NCBI GenBank assembly: GCA_035135055.1
Contig: JAVFHQ010000004.1
Coordinates: 702,719 to 766,718, forward strand
Length of the DNA stretch: 64,000 nucleotides
From: Oleoguttula mirabilis
Taxonomy: Eukaryota; Ascomycota; Dothideomycetes; Mycosphaerellales; Teratosphaeriaceae
Direction: 5' to 3'
The notes under the pieces were generated by a model, which did no database searches, was not told the origin of the DNA, and saw only the letters and a list, made by a program, of their open reading frames with translations. A program made the translations under genes and the position numbers. Of the stretch, positions 1-10,160 are shown piece after piece; within the stretch, counting starts at the first letter, position 1; each line of letters opens with the position of its first letter.

Positions 1-90
1 AGGCGGAGCTGGCCCCGGAAGCTTTTTGAGCAGTCTTTCGCCCTGTGGCCAATGTCGGTATGGTGCGAGGGCGACTTGCGTCACGTCTAT

Positions 91-135
91 ACGATACGAT
101 ACGATACGATACGATACGGTACGATACGATACGAT
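91..135. repeat. ACGAT pentanucleotide microsatellite
   Basis: About nine tandem ACGAT units, one of them altered to ACGGT, lie just beyond the 3' end of the MET22-like gene. This is directly visible. The period is not a multiple of three, so it is unlikely to be coding. Confidence 0.95.
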
Positions 136-194
136 ACACATTCCACCCCTGTACACCTCCCCTCTCGTCAAACGTGCTGCACACACCCTCGCGG

Positions 195-1430
195 TCACTT
201 CTTCGCCCCCAACACCTCCTTCACCGCTCGGATAACCTCGCCATGCACATCCCTCGGCGCGGCAATGACGCCCTTGTTCTGCAGCAGCGTGCGCCCGTGG
301 CTGAAATCCAACCGCTTGCCCTCCGTGTCCGTCACCTGCCCGCCCGCCTCGCGCACAATCAGGTCCCCGGCCGCGTGGTCCCAGATCTTCTCCACGTAGT
401 CGGCGCGCACGGGCAGGCGCAGGTACAAGTCTCCGGCGCCGCGCGCGATGGAGCCGTACTTCGCTTGGCTGTCCATGCGCACCGAGGGCTTCGTGATGCC
501 GAGCTTTTTCGCAATGGCGGCCGCGTCGCCTTGGGAGGAGTGGCCGGCCTCGACGGACTCGCAGAAGGTGGCGTCAGAGATGTTGGAGAGGGGTTTCATA
601 GCGATGGTGCTGGCGGGTTTGAGGGCGCCGGGGCCGAGGGGCCGGCTTTGGGCGCCGGCGGACTGGACGGCGGAGAAGAGGATGCCGAATTTGCCGGCTT
701 CGTCGCTGGCGTCGGCGCCGATGCCTTCTTTGAGGGGCTCCGAGTCGGAGACGGGGAGGTTGGGGCAGCCGAGGACGCCGACTTTGACGTCGCCGTCGAC
801 CATCAGGCCCAGGCAGACGGCGTACTGGCCGCCGCGCAGGAAGCCCTTGGTGCCGTCGATGGGGTCAATGGCCCAGATCCGGCCCTTGCTGCCGCCTTGG
901 CTGTCGCCCTTGTCGATGAGGTCGAGCATGCTGTCGGCGCTCTTGATGCTGCCGCCGAGGGTTCTCTCGGCCGCCTCGTCGTCCAGCTTGGCGTCCTTGA
1001 CCAGACCCCATACCAGCTCGCGCAGTTGCGTGTTGTCCCGGAGGTCTTTGGCTTCTTCTTCGGCAACAATCTTGTCGTCGGGGAAGTTGTGCTGTAAAGC
1101 GGCGATGATGAGGGCTTGGGCGCCGAAGTCGCCGATGGTGACGGGGGAGGCGTCGCTCTTGTTGAGGGTGCCCTTGGCGTTCTGGTGGAAGACGGACTTG
1201 GTGAGGTGGGTGGCGCGCTGGACGGCGAGGAGAGCGACATTGAGCTCGTGCTCGTAGGAGGGGGAGGCCATGGTGGTGGTGGTGTGTTTGCTTGCTTGGA
1301 AGGTGAAGGGGGAGATGTGGGCGGAGAGGAGACGTAGACGGGGGAGAAGGGTGGGCAGGAAGCTGGCGGCCAGGACGAGGAGTGATATGAGGCAGACGGT
1401 GAGGGACAATGGCTGCTTCCAGCTTACCAT
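195..1430 (-). CDS. MET22: 3'(2'),5'-bisphosphate nucleotidase (MET22/HAL2 family)
   Basis: The enzyme removes the 3' phosphate from PAP and PAPS, protecting sulfate assimilation and RNA turnover. It belongs to the lithium- and sodium-sensitive inositol-monophosphatase superfamily. The single-exon frame shows the family metal-binding motifs: the acidic EEE stretch near residue 124, DPIDGTKGF near 190 and WDHAAGDLIVREAGG in the C-terminal third. The frame opens at 1430 (411 residues), but the conserved domain begins at a second Met, residue 54 (ATG at 1271-1269), which has a good Kozak context. The first 53 residues contain a hydrophobic segment of about 20 residues that classical Hal2 proteins lack. 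They may be a membrane anchor, a targeting sequence or untranslated leader. The family call is secure; the start is not. Confidence 0.93.
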   Translation of the reverse strand: MVSWKQPLSLTVCLISLLVLAASFLPTLLPRLRLLSAHISPFTFQASKHTTTTMASPSYEHELNVALLAVQRATHLTKSVFHQNAKGTLNKSDASPVTIGDFGAQALIIAALQHNFPDDKIVAEEEAKDLRDNTQLRELVWGLVKDAKLDDEAAERTLGGSIKSADSMLDLIDKGDSQGGSKGRIWAIDPIDGTKGFLRGGQYAVCLGLMVDGDVKVGVLGCPNLPVSDSEPLKEGIGADASDEAGKFGILFSAVQSAGAQSRPLGPGALKPASTIAMKPLSNISDATFCESVEAGHSSQGDAAAIAKKLGITKPSVRMDSQAKYGSIARGAGDLYLRLPVRADYVEKIWDHAAGDLIVREAGGQVTDTEGKRLDFSHGRTLLQNKGVIAAPRDVHGEVIRAVKEVLGAKK

Positions 1431-1978
1431 GAGTGCTCTATGGGAAACTTTTGCGTACGCCTTTCAGATTCAGATTCAGACTTGTTTGGCGGGGCTATTG
1501 CGTACCTGCGTCATCCGAATCAGGGTCTCTGGTGGGGTGAAGGGCTTCAAATATTGATTGAGGACGCGTCGATGCAGACTTCACCGCGCGCCTGACGTCG
1601 TCGAGGAAACGAACGGCTGTCTTCTTCGCCTTTCACGTCTCTTCTTCTGCCACTGCCATCCTGTGACTCGGACCACTACGCACACGGCGCCTTAAGCCTT
1701 CCCACCGCGAAGATGGAGCATCCGAGCGCGCGCATGGACGCAACCACGTCATCACCAAACTGCACGATGGGCATGGCAGGAAAGCAGGCTTGATAGATAC
1801 CAGCGACGGTGATAACGACAAGTTCCACAGTTCAAACCCTCTCCCCTTAGTCCTCCCCCGTCTCCATCTCCCTCTCCTCCCCGTTGACCCTCCACATCTT
1901 CCATCCGAGCTCAGCATCTCATACCCCATCAACCTCTTTCCACCAACAGCACGCCCTCCTCCCCCCTCCACCGCCGCC
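1431..1978. promoter_or_regulatory. Divergent promoter region with pyrimidine-rich leader
   Basis: This interval separates the divergent MET22-like gene from the gene starting at 1979. Its right part (about 1838-1978) is strongly C/T-rich, as is common in fungal core promoters and 5' leaders. No specific factor site is claimed. Confidence 0.5.
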
Positions 1979-2809
1979 ATGCCCAAAGCCCCGCCAACCA
2001 AAGGCCGCGGTAAATCCTCCCGCACCACGCCCATACCCACAGGCAAGCCTATCCCGAAAGCAGCAGCGGCAAAGCACAAGCCCGCAAAGAAACCCCGAGA
2101 CCCCACGCACTCCCATCTCTACACCGACGACAACCCCTCGACCACCATCCACGGCACCGGCTTCAAAGACGCCGCCGCCGCCCATCGCACGCTCGAACTG
2201 ATAGGCAAGAGGAGTTTGACGTATCAGTTCCAGACGGTGAACACGCTGTTCCATCGTGCGAAACACCACCCGACTATGAAGCGGAAGAGAGCAGGGGGTG
2301 GAGAGGTCAAAGGTGGGCATGAGGCTGGTGGTGGTGGTGGTGTGGACGGTGCCGCAGGCATGAAGGCTGCCATGGACGTCTTCAGCGAGTGGCTGGACGT
2401 CACGTACCCGGCCTCTAAAGCTGGCTTGAGAGGTGGCGGAGGGTTTAAGCCCTTGTTGAGCAAGAAGACTGTTGGGCGATTCTTGCCTCGGATCTCAGGC
2501 AGTTCTGAGCTCGCCGACGACGCCAAGACGTTTGCGAGGATGTATGTGGAGCTCGGGAAAGGCAAACGGCTGGGTAATGTGTTGGTTGATGAGACGAGGC
2601 CGGCGGAGTTGGATTGGGAGGCGGGGAGGTATGGGGCGCTTTGCGCGCTGGTGCCTGAGGGGAAGGAGGCAGCGCCGGCGTTGTGGGAGGAGGAGGCGGA
2701 GCTGTGGTGTGGGGAGGGAGACGGCGAGCGGGAGGTTACGGCGTGGCATCTGGAGCTTATCGCGTGGGCTTGGTCACCTCTGCCTGAGAGGAAGTTGGGT
2801 TGGATTTGA
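1979..2809 (+). CDS. Conserved fungal protein of unknown function
   Basis: A single exon of 276 codons. The frame is open further upstream, but the ATG at 1979 follows a CCGCCGCC context and begins a basic Lys/Pro/Ala-rich N-terminus (about residues 1-45) resembling a nuclear-localisation tail. The rest is compact, with a glycine-rich loop near residue 115. It ends in a Trp-rich segment (HLELIAWAWSPLPERKLGW) that looks like a conserved terminus. I see no catalytic motif and cannot name the family. Codon use and the clean long frame support a real gene; introns are possible but not needed. Confidence 0.7.
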   Translation: MPKAPPTKGRGKSSRTTPIPTGKPIPKAAAAKHKPAKKPRDPTHSHLYTDDNPSTTIHGTGFKDAAAAHRTLELIGKRSLTYQFQTVNTLFHRAKHHPTMKRKRAGGGEVKGGHEAGGGGGVDGAAGMKAAMDVFSEWLDVTYPASKAGLRGGGGFKPLLSKKTVGRFLPRISGSSELADDAKTFARMYVELGKGKRLGNVLVDETRPAELDWEAGRYGALCALVPEGKEAAPALWEEEAELWCGEGDGEREVTAWHLELIAWAWSPLPERKLGWI

Positions 2810-3689
2810 TGAAGTTGTTGTTGCTGGCCGTTGGATCGCCTTTTCTGTGTAGTGATATCCATTCGGCATGTTGCGCTTCCGCTTCTGGACATCGGAGTCC
2901 CTACGGCATCTACTCGGACCTTTGTTGTTGGATGGCTGGGTCGATCGGGCCTGTCACACCTGAAAAGCCCGACCTAGCTGGAGGTGTGACACCTCCGACT
3001 GCTATCGTCGGCCTATTGTGAGGCGCTGCATTTCGGCACGAAGCCGATTGTGGTCTACGAAATGCCGGCTTCTGACTTACAGTGAAGGGGTCGGTCGGTC
3101 CCCGAGCAAATCACTAGGCGAGGCCAAGAACCACTCCTCCCGTTGCTCCGGTGCAGAGGATGGCGGACGGCTTGTGGGCAAGAAGCAGGCGATGGCGGAG
3201 TTCCCGAGAGACTGTCGAGGGCGAGCAAGCTGGGCCCGCTCCGTTGCTGAGGAGGGCTCGGGGGAATATGACCGCGCCTTACGCCCTCGAGGAGAAGAAG
3301 GAGGCCGGGAAGGGGGCGAGGCAGGCAGTGGAGATCAAGCGCAGCTGACGAGGCGGAAAGCCGAGCTTGCGGATGCGAAGCAAGCGCCCAAAGCAGGAAC
3401 TTCAGTCTCTCACCCGCTACCTCACGTGCCCTCTTCCTCGACTTGGCGTCGAAGGTGCCGCCGGACGACACCATCCTCCGCAACTTCTTCGGCCGATTGC
3501 TTCGCTCGTCGTTATGATATCGCACAGGAGGGACCGCTACAGCATGCAGCTGTCGCAGGCCTTTCCATACGGCGTCATTCTCAAGTACCAATGGGGCGCA
3601 AGTGGAAGGATGGATCCCATTCAGTGGTCCCAGGATAATAAATGCAGGGAATGATGTTGAGTAGCAACAGCGTGGCAATACATAGCCGA
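2810..3689. other. Intergenic, no convincing gene
   Basis: Open frames of about 200 codons occur on both strands over 3018-3711. Their predicted proteins are low-complexity and Arg/Ser/Pro-rich, and the two strands compete for the same bases. The minus-strand frame even starts inside the repeat array next door. I see no domain, so I call no gene. Confidence 0.4.
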
Positions 3690-4205
3690 GCATGCACCAC
3701 CTCTGAACCATCGGGCTTCGATCTAGGGCGCTGTAGCCACCGTGAGTAGGCTCCGGGTCCGTGCGACTAAGGCTGCCAAAATATACCTAGGTCGGTGATG
3801 TCTACGCAGACAAACATCTCCGTACCGAGTTGTTGCGATGGCGCTGTAATCGACGTCAGTGTATCAACAACGTATTCATGAGAGGCACACTTTGGAAAGG
3901 CAGAGCCTGCACCATTTCGGGACCATCAATCCTGGTTCGAGGCGCTGTAGTCGGCTTCGGGAAATCTGACGGACTCCTCCACCAGGACTGTCTATCAGCA
4001 CAAAGGCTGGCTTTCGTGTGGTCGCTGTACACCATCTCTGAACCATCGAATTCGAGTCGCGGCGCTGTACCCGGCGTTAGTGGACTCAAGACATCACAGC
4101 GAGTGAGCTTGTTAGTAGGGGATTGATCACGGCTAGGCATTGCGCCATCCCCGAACCCTCAAACCCGGCCTGGGGCGCTGTATTCGGCGTCAGTGTATCA
4201 GGATA
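3690..4205. repeat. Degenerate tandem array resembling intron 3' ends
   Basis: Five copies of a core containing GCGCTGTA occur at 3728, 3841, 3942, 4062 and 4175, spaced 113, 101, 120 and 113 nt. Each is preceded on the plus strand by a variant of CCATCTCTGAACCATC and followed by a variant of CGGCGTCAGTGTATCA. Read on the minus strand, each unit gives a CTGAC/CTAAC-like branch point followed about 10 nt later by TACAG and then CGCC, the form of a fungal intron acceptor. The spacings are not all multiples of three, so the array is not a coding repeat. A similar block ends intron 1 of the adjacent kinase gene (5747-5765). Confidence 0.75.
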
Positions 4206-4246
4206 CACTTTGAAGAAGCACGGCTTTTGTGGGATATCTAGCCACA

Positions 4247-5865
4247 TCAGAACACCAAACCACGCATCGCCATCTGCCTCCGAATCTCGCCAACCATATC
4301 CACCGCCTTCGGCCTCTTCACATACTCATTGTGCATCGTACGGCCAATCATGTTGTTCAAATCGCCGCTGTATCTGCGACCACACGGCCTGCCCTCGTCC
4401 ACAAGCTCCTGCCGTGGGTACACCACCCTCCGGCACATCACCTGGATGATTGCGCCCATCTGCCACACATCGGTCGGTATGCCGTACCGTCCCAGGATCC
4501 CGGCGCCGTCGGGGTCCATGTGGATCTCCGGCGGGTGCCAGTCGGGCGTGCCGTGCCATTGAGTCGCCCTGTCCGCCTTGCCCGTCTTGATGTCGTCCCA
4601 CGTGACCGTGCAGCCGAAGTCGCCGAGCACGACGCGAGGGTACGATCCCTTCTGGTCCCGCGATGACAGGAAAACGTTCCCCGGCTTGAGGTCGAGGTGG
4701 CAGATGGTGTTCCAGCGGGGCTGTGCTTGAGCGTTTGGGAGATCAACGTCCAGACCGTCATGGATGAAGCATAGGGCTTTCGTCACCCCGGTGAGGATAT
4801 GCCAGGCAAAGTTGTCCGTGACGTGTCTCTCGGCTTTCAGGGACTGATCGATGATTTCCGCCACTGTGCCGCCGTCACAATGCTCCAAGATGACGCTACA
4901 GTAGGCGGTAGCACCGTCCCAGAACCGCTCGATGATGAGGTTGATGCTGTAGGAGCAGCCTGCTCTGCGTATTTGGAGGAGGGCATCGACTTCTGCAATT
5001 GCTCGCTCCTTCCGGCTCTCGGTGTTCATTTTGATGCGTTTCTCCACGAACAGGAAGCCGGTCTTGATGTTCCGGACGAGGTGGATGCCGTAGCTCATGC
5101 CCTTGTTCTCAGGCTTGTCGCTACGCGGGTCGATGGACTTGATGATTTCGTAGGTTGCCTTGTCCGTCCGCAAGAACTTCGTCGGTTTCGCACCAGGATG
5201 GGTGGCGGCCGTGCCCGCCATCTGTGGCATCCGCTGTGGTATTGATGGCGCATACACTGGCGCATCGGAACGGCGTCGGTCTGGAAGCTCGAGGACTGGC
5301 TGAAAATCTCGTCTGCGCTCACTGGTAGCTGGTGGTATGGAGATTTGCTCGAATGCGCTGGCCAAGCCTGGCATGTCGGCACCAGCACTCATCTCCGTCG
5401 GACGCTCACGCAGCTGGTATGCTGGAGGCATGTACATTGGCAGTAACGGCGCAGGGCGAGCTGAGAAACCGTCAGCCATGAATCAGCCTGCCACAGATGC
5501 TCGACATCTTCTCGACGGACCTTGTACTCCTGTTGTTTCGGTCAGCTTTAGGGTTTCGCGGCACAGGCCACAGAGGAGACAAACCTGACAGCATTGGTGC
5601 GCCCAGCCCACCCAGACTGAAAGGTCGACTATACGCCGCTGTATCCCTTGAGAGCGGGACATACTGACTCGGCGGTCGTGAGGTGAACGCAGTACCAAAG
5701 TCTGGGGCCTGGAAGCTTGCTCGTTTGCTCCCCGTACCTGGAGGGGCTGTATTTGCTGTCAGTCTGCTGAGCAGGGCATGCATTGTTTATGGGATGCATA
5801 CCAGCGAATATTGACGGGGCGGAGAAGCCAAACGGAAGGCCGCTTGAATGCCCGCTTGGGTTCAT
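4247..5865 (-). CDS. NEK-like serine/threonine protein kinase
   Basis: Three exons inferred by hand: 5865-5802, 5746-5585 and 5460-4247, with introns of 55 and 124 nt. Both have GT...AG ends and a GACTGAC or GCTGAC branch point, and both are phase 1. The product is 479 residues. The N-terminal 100 or so residues are disordered and Pro/Ser-rich; the kinase domain fills the C-terminal 300. Visible elements are a degenerate glycine loop (KGMSYG), the ATP lysine in FVEKRI, the catalytic loop HLDLKPGN (Leu where most kinases have Arg), the DFG motif and a PPE in place of APE. HLDLKPGN and the overall spacing recall NIMA-related and other fungal kinases. The substrate is unknown. An in-frame stop just upstream of the ATG at 5479 supports splicing into exon 3. 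Confidence 0.82.
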
Positions 5866-6894
5866 GGTAGATCTGACGACGTTGAGTGTTCGTCGGTATT
5901 TTGCTGATATGTACGTTTGTTGTGATGTACGTGGTGTAGGTGTGAACAGATCTCGTGTGCAAACAAGAAGACCTCTGATGCCCTGTGGTGTGTATTGGAG
6001 AGGAGAAGGAGAGTGGAAGAAGTCGGACAGTTTGGAGGGCTCAACGAAAGATCGCCCAGCATGTGAAGGTGCCTGAGCACGGACAGCGCTGGTTGAGCCG
6101 CTGGTGTTTGGGATGCGAGGTGAAGTGATAATTGTGTTTATACGGTATTCCACGTGTACGCGGTTCATACAGAAGGAGAGTAGGAGGGACTGAACAGAAG
6201 CAAGCGCCGCAACCTGGTAATGGCAAGCGCCGTGGCTCGGTGCACTTCCTTTACTTACGGCACAGGAGATCTGAAGGACAATGCTGTAGGGTTCGGGTAT
6301 CGTCGGGCGGTTTCTACCACTACTGCCGTCAATGTCACGGTGCCTTCATCTTCGTCCTGCGTCTCCCACGTGGCCAGCTCCACCGGGCGGTGACGAGCGC
6401 CTTCCATATCCGTTCATCACGTACGTAGGGCACATAACGGACGCAGCACAGACCTGCGTTGCCAATATGTGGCGAGCAATGATATAGCGCACTGGTGCAC
6501 CATCTCAACACATCAGCGAGAAGCTGAAGTTGAGGCAGCGAATGTGAGCTCCAAGTAGCGTGGCGGCTCGGGAGCACGGGCCCCCTCCGCGCTCTTGGCT
6601 CAAACGAACAAGAAGGCGCATCTCGATCACATCGACATCGACTCATCTCGGCAGCCGCGAACACATCTCGCCACTCGCCACTCACAACAGCCCTCATCAC
6701 CATCCAACACCACCCCACGCCGATACACGAGCGCGACACACCTTCGACCGACAACGACCGCTGTGCCGTTCTACTTTCCACCTTCACACCCCCGAGCTCC
6801 GTACCCCAGAAAGTTCCGGCGACCTGAACTGACCCCATGGCTGTGAGACAACACTACAGGATACACGGACGAGCAGCGGAGACACTGACAGACG
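5866..6894. promoter_or_regulatory. Divergent intergenic region, kinase / DUF2433 gene
   Basis: About 1 kb between two divergent genes. The right part (6640-6790) is C/A-rich like a 5' leader. Short overlapping frames exist, but none shows a domain or an advantage over its complement. No defined regulatory motif is claimed. Confidence 0.45.
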
Positions 6895-9269
6895 ATGCAG
6901 CAACCACCGTCCCAGCCGCGCGCATACTCCCAAGCCTACCTCGCGAATGGAGCGCCACCGCCAGTCAGCGGTCCTGTGCCAGGAGCTAGACCACTAGAGC
7001 CGAACCAAGGTCGCGTGCAGCAAGTCGGACATGCGCGAGTGCTGTGCATAGCGGATGTCAGAGGTAGGAGAGCACGACCAGAGCTGGTGGGTGAAGTGGA
7101 CACGTGCTCACACCTGGATTAGGCAGCCTCCGCCAGCTGAACGAGCTGGCGCGCAACGCGAAGGCAGACTACATCATCCACACGGGCGACTTCGGCTTCT
7201 ACGACGACAGCTCGCTGGAGCGGATAGCCGACAAGTGAGTCATCTGACTGACGACCAATGAGGAGCTTTCGGCTAACCCTTGTGACAGGACCCTCAAGCA
7301 CGTTGCCCAGTACTCACCTCTCCTCACCGAGCCCCTCAAAGCCGACATTGCCCGCTCCGGACCTCAGCAGAACATCAAGGAGCGCTTCCAGCGGGAGCGC
7401 CTCCCTCTCTCCGAGCTTCCGCAGTTCCTCAACAAGACCTACAAACTCGACGTGCCAGTCTTCACAGTATGGGGCGCCTGCGAAGATGTGTCAGTGTTGG
7501 AGAAGCTGCGCTCGGGCGAGTACAAAATCGACAACCTACACGTGATCGACGAGTCTCACTCGCGGTTACTGGACATCGGTGGAGTGAAGCTGCGCCTGCT
7601 CGGCCTGGGCGGCGCGGTGGTCATGCACAAGATGTTCGACAATGGCGAGGGCCGGACAACGATCGCTGGTGGCCAGGGCACAATGTGGACTACGCTACTG
7701 CAGATCGGTGAGCTCATTGACACTGCCAACCGCGTCTACGACCCCACCGAGACCCGCCTCCTCATCACCCACGCCTCGCCTGCAAGGGAAGGTCTGCTTA
7801 ACCAGCTCTCTGTCACCTTGAAGGCAGACTTCTCCATATCGGCTGGCCTGCACTTCCGTTATGGCAGCTCATACAACGAGTTCTCCGTCAACCCCTCGCT
7901 CGATCACTACCGTGGGAAGCTGTCCGCGTCGAAAGCGCAGTTCAACGACGTCTGGGAGACGGTCAAGCATGAGGTGGAGCCAGCCGTTTCGGAGAACGAG
8001 GCACAGTACAAGCTCCTGCAATTGGCGCTGGAGCTGGTGAGCAAGATGCCATCGACTGCAAGCGGCGGCAATCCGTTCGGAGGTGGACCGCCAAATGGCC
8101 AGGTCGATGAGTCTGCGTTCAAGAATATGTGGAACTTCAACTTGGCGGACGCTGCTTTCGGCTGGCTTGTGCTTGACATCGACCAAGGCCGGATAGGCAC
8201 AGAGATGCGCGCTCAAGGGTTCAACTTCTCGCACCGCGGTGGCAAGGGTCAGCAGAGACCGAACGCTGTTCCGTCGGCGCCGTCGAACTCATCCATGGCA
8301 CCGACTGGCGGTAACCTTCCTACTCCCGGCCAGCAGCCACCACCAATGGCGCAGCAGCAGACTAGGCTTCCGCCGCAAGGTCCAGCCGCCGCCCAGCAAG
8401 CTCCAATCAATCAGGCTCCGCCGCAGCAGACCGCACAACAACCCATGGCCATGAGGCAACTTCAGCAAGCCGCGCAGCCCAAGCCTATCGTCCAACAGCA
8501 GCCGTCACCATCGCAGCCAGCTCAGAAGTCAGCTGCTCCTACTCCGCAACCGACCGCTGCGCCCGCGTTCACCGCAAACGGTACGACTGCTCCCGCAGCT
8601 GCACTGCCAAGCAAGGATGCGCCGCAGACTAACGGCACTGCTTCAGAAGCACCCAAGCCAAGTGAGACACCAGTTCAGAACAGGCAGCCTCAGCAACCGC
8701 CACATCAAGAGCCGTCGAAGGCAATCTTCATCACGGGCTCAGACCTCAACACTAGCGACGAGGTCAAGTCTCAACTCTTTACGTCCGAAGATGCGGCCAA
8801 GATCACGAACGTGCACAAAGCCGGTGTGGGTCGCTGGGTCGCGCACTTCGAGACTGCGGAGACGATGCGTGAGGTTATGCAGCGCGGCCCTTCGCAAGAG
8901 GGCAAGGACAAGCCCAAGGGCGTGAGGTTCGCTGAGTACCGTCAGCGAGGCGGCCCTGGCGGCCACGGCGGCTTCGGTACCGGTTTCTCTAGCGGTTGGG
9001 GCAGCAGAGGAGGCCCTGCTCAGCGCGGCGGCGGTGGTGAGAGAGGTGGCTACCAGTCTGCTGGTGGCGCGAACACGGGCAGTGACTCCGAGTCTGGTCG
9101 TGGGGGTCGTGGACGCGGCAGGGGCGGCTTCGGCGGAAGAGGTGGTGAGAGGGTCAACAGAGGGCGTGGTGGCCGAGGTGACCGAGGTGGTGCTGGGAAG
9201 GCCGATGGTGCTCCGGCCAGCGCGAACACGACGCCGGCGCCTGCTGCCGCAAGCGGAGGCGATTCTTAG
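6895..9269 (+). CDS. DUF2433-type metallophosphoesterase-like protein with RGG tail
   Basis: Three exons: 6895-7063, 7123-7234 and 7289-9269, with introns of 59 and 54 nt carrying GTAGGA and GTGAGT donors. The product is 753 residues. The calcineurin-like fold is recognisable from ADVRGSLRQL, then IIHTGDFGF, WGACEDV (where GNHE is usual) and LLITHASP, spread over about residues 50-260. This is the fungal DUF2433 arrangement. A long Gln/Pro/Ala-rich linker (about 420-570) leads to an RRM-like segment beginning AIFITGSDL, then an Arg/Gly-rich tail with many RGG boxes. By inference it binds RNA or acts in RNP granules. The replaced GNHE box leaves phosphatase activity doubtful. Confidence 0.88.
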
Positions 9270-10160
9270 AGGGATGGTGCCCAGCCGCAGCGGAAGAGGA
9301 CGATAACGGCCAATGGGACGGCCAGTACCACGAGAGTCGACAGCCCCAAGGCCAATACCGACACTCGTTCGGTGCATGCTTGAGAGACGAGGGAAGAGGG
9401 CGTGCTTCTACTACCGTTTCTTGCATGGTTCAACTTGGGCGCTGTGTGGAGGGGAGCGAGCGAGCGAGCATTGCTTCCTTGAGCAGGTTTGCAATTGCAG
9501 GTTGCAATGCACCAAGTCCGTTGCGTGATTACTAGACGGGCGCGAGAGAAGGAAAGAGGCACGCACGGGCAAGCGAGCAAGGACTGCGGACTGAGGACAT
9601 GGGAGCTTTTTCTATGTAATTATAGTTGTGCTGTCTGGAAGGTGTATCATAGCTAAGGTAGGTGGTTAGTTGAGGTACACTTCTGGCGCTCTTGCAGTGG
9701 CTTCAACGTCGTATACCGCCCTATATGGACATGAGTGCTTGTGTCTGGCGTTCCACCACCAGAAGGTACGTGTCACGTGCCCTCGCTTTGGAGTGAGGCT
9801 CGGCGGTGGCGGAGCGTTTCGCGGGTGCGGAGAAAGCTCCAAGCCCAGCCACTCAGGAAAGTGTGGACACGCAGGAACAGGCTAGCGTCGCGGACAGTGA
9901 CGTTGTCTGTTCATCAGGTGGACAGAGAAGGCGGCAGCGTTTAGTCCCTCATTCCAGATACCGTTCATGATTCATCACGGTCCTTGAGAGCTTTGAATAC
10001 CGTTCGACAGTCCATTGCAAGAGGACGATCAGGCCTTCCACCCAACCGTTGCGTTCGATACTCGACCGATACCACGAGGCCCAGCCGAGGCGTAACAGCA
10101 AGCATTCAGTGGTGCACGTGAGGTGTTTACGCTGCTCGCAAGAGCACGGGACGAGGCGTG
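9270..10160. other. Intergenic between two plus-strand genes
   Basis: Contains the 3' flank of the DUF2433 gene and the 5' flank of the NPC1-like gene. No ORF here is supported by a domain and I see no repeat. Confidence 0.4.

Noticed and set aside
195..1257. Long open frames antisense to the MET22-like gene
   Set aside because: They are complements of a clearly conserved GC-rich coding frame.
3055..3711. 218-codon minus-strand open frame
   Set aside because: Overlaps an equally long plus-strand frame, starts inside the repeat array, and is low-complexity with no domain.
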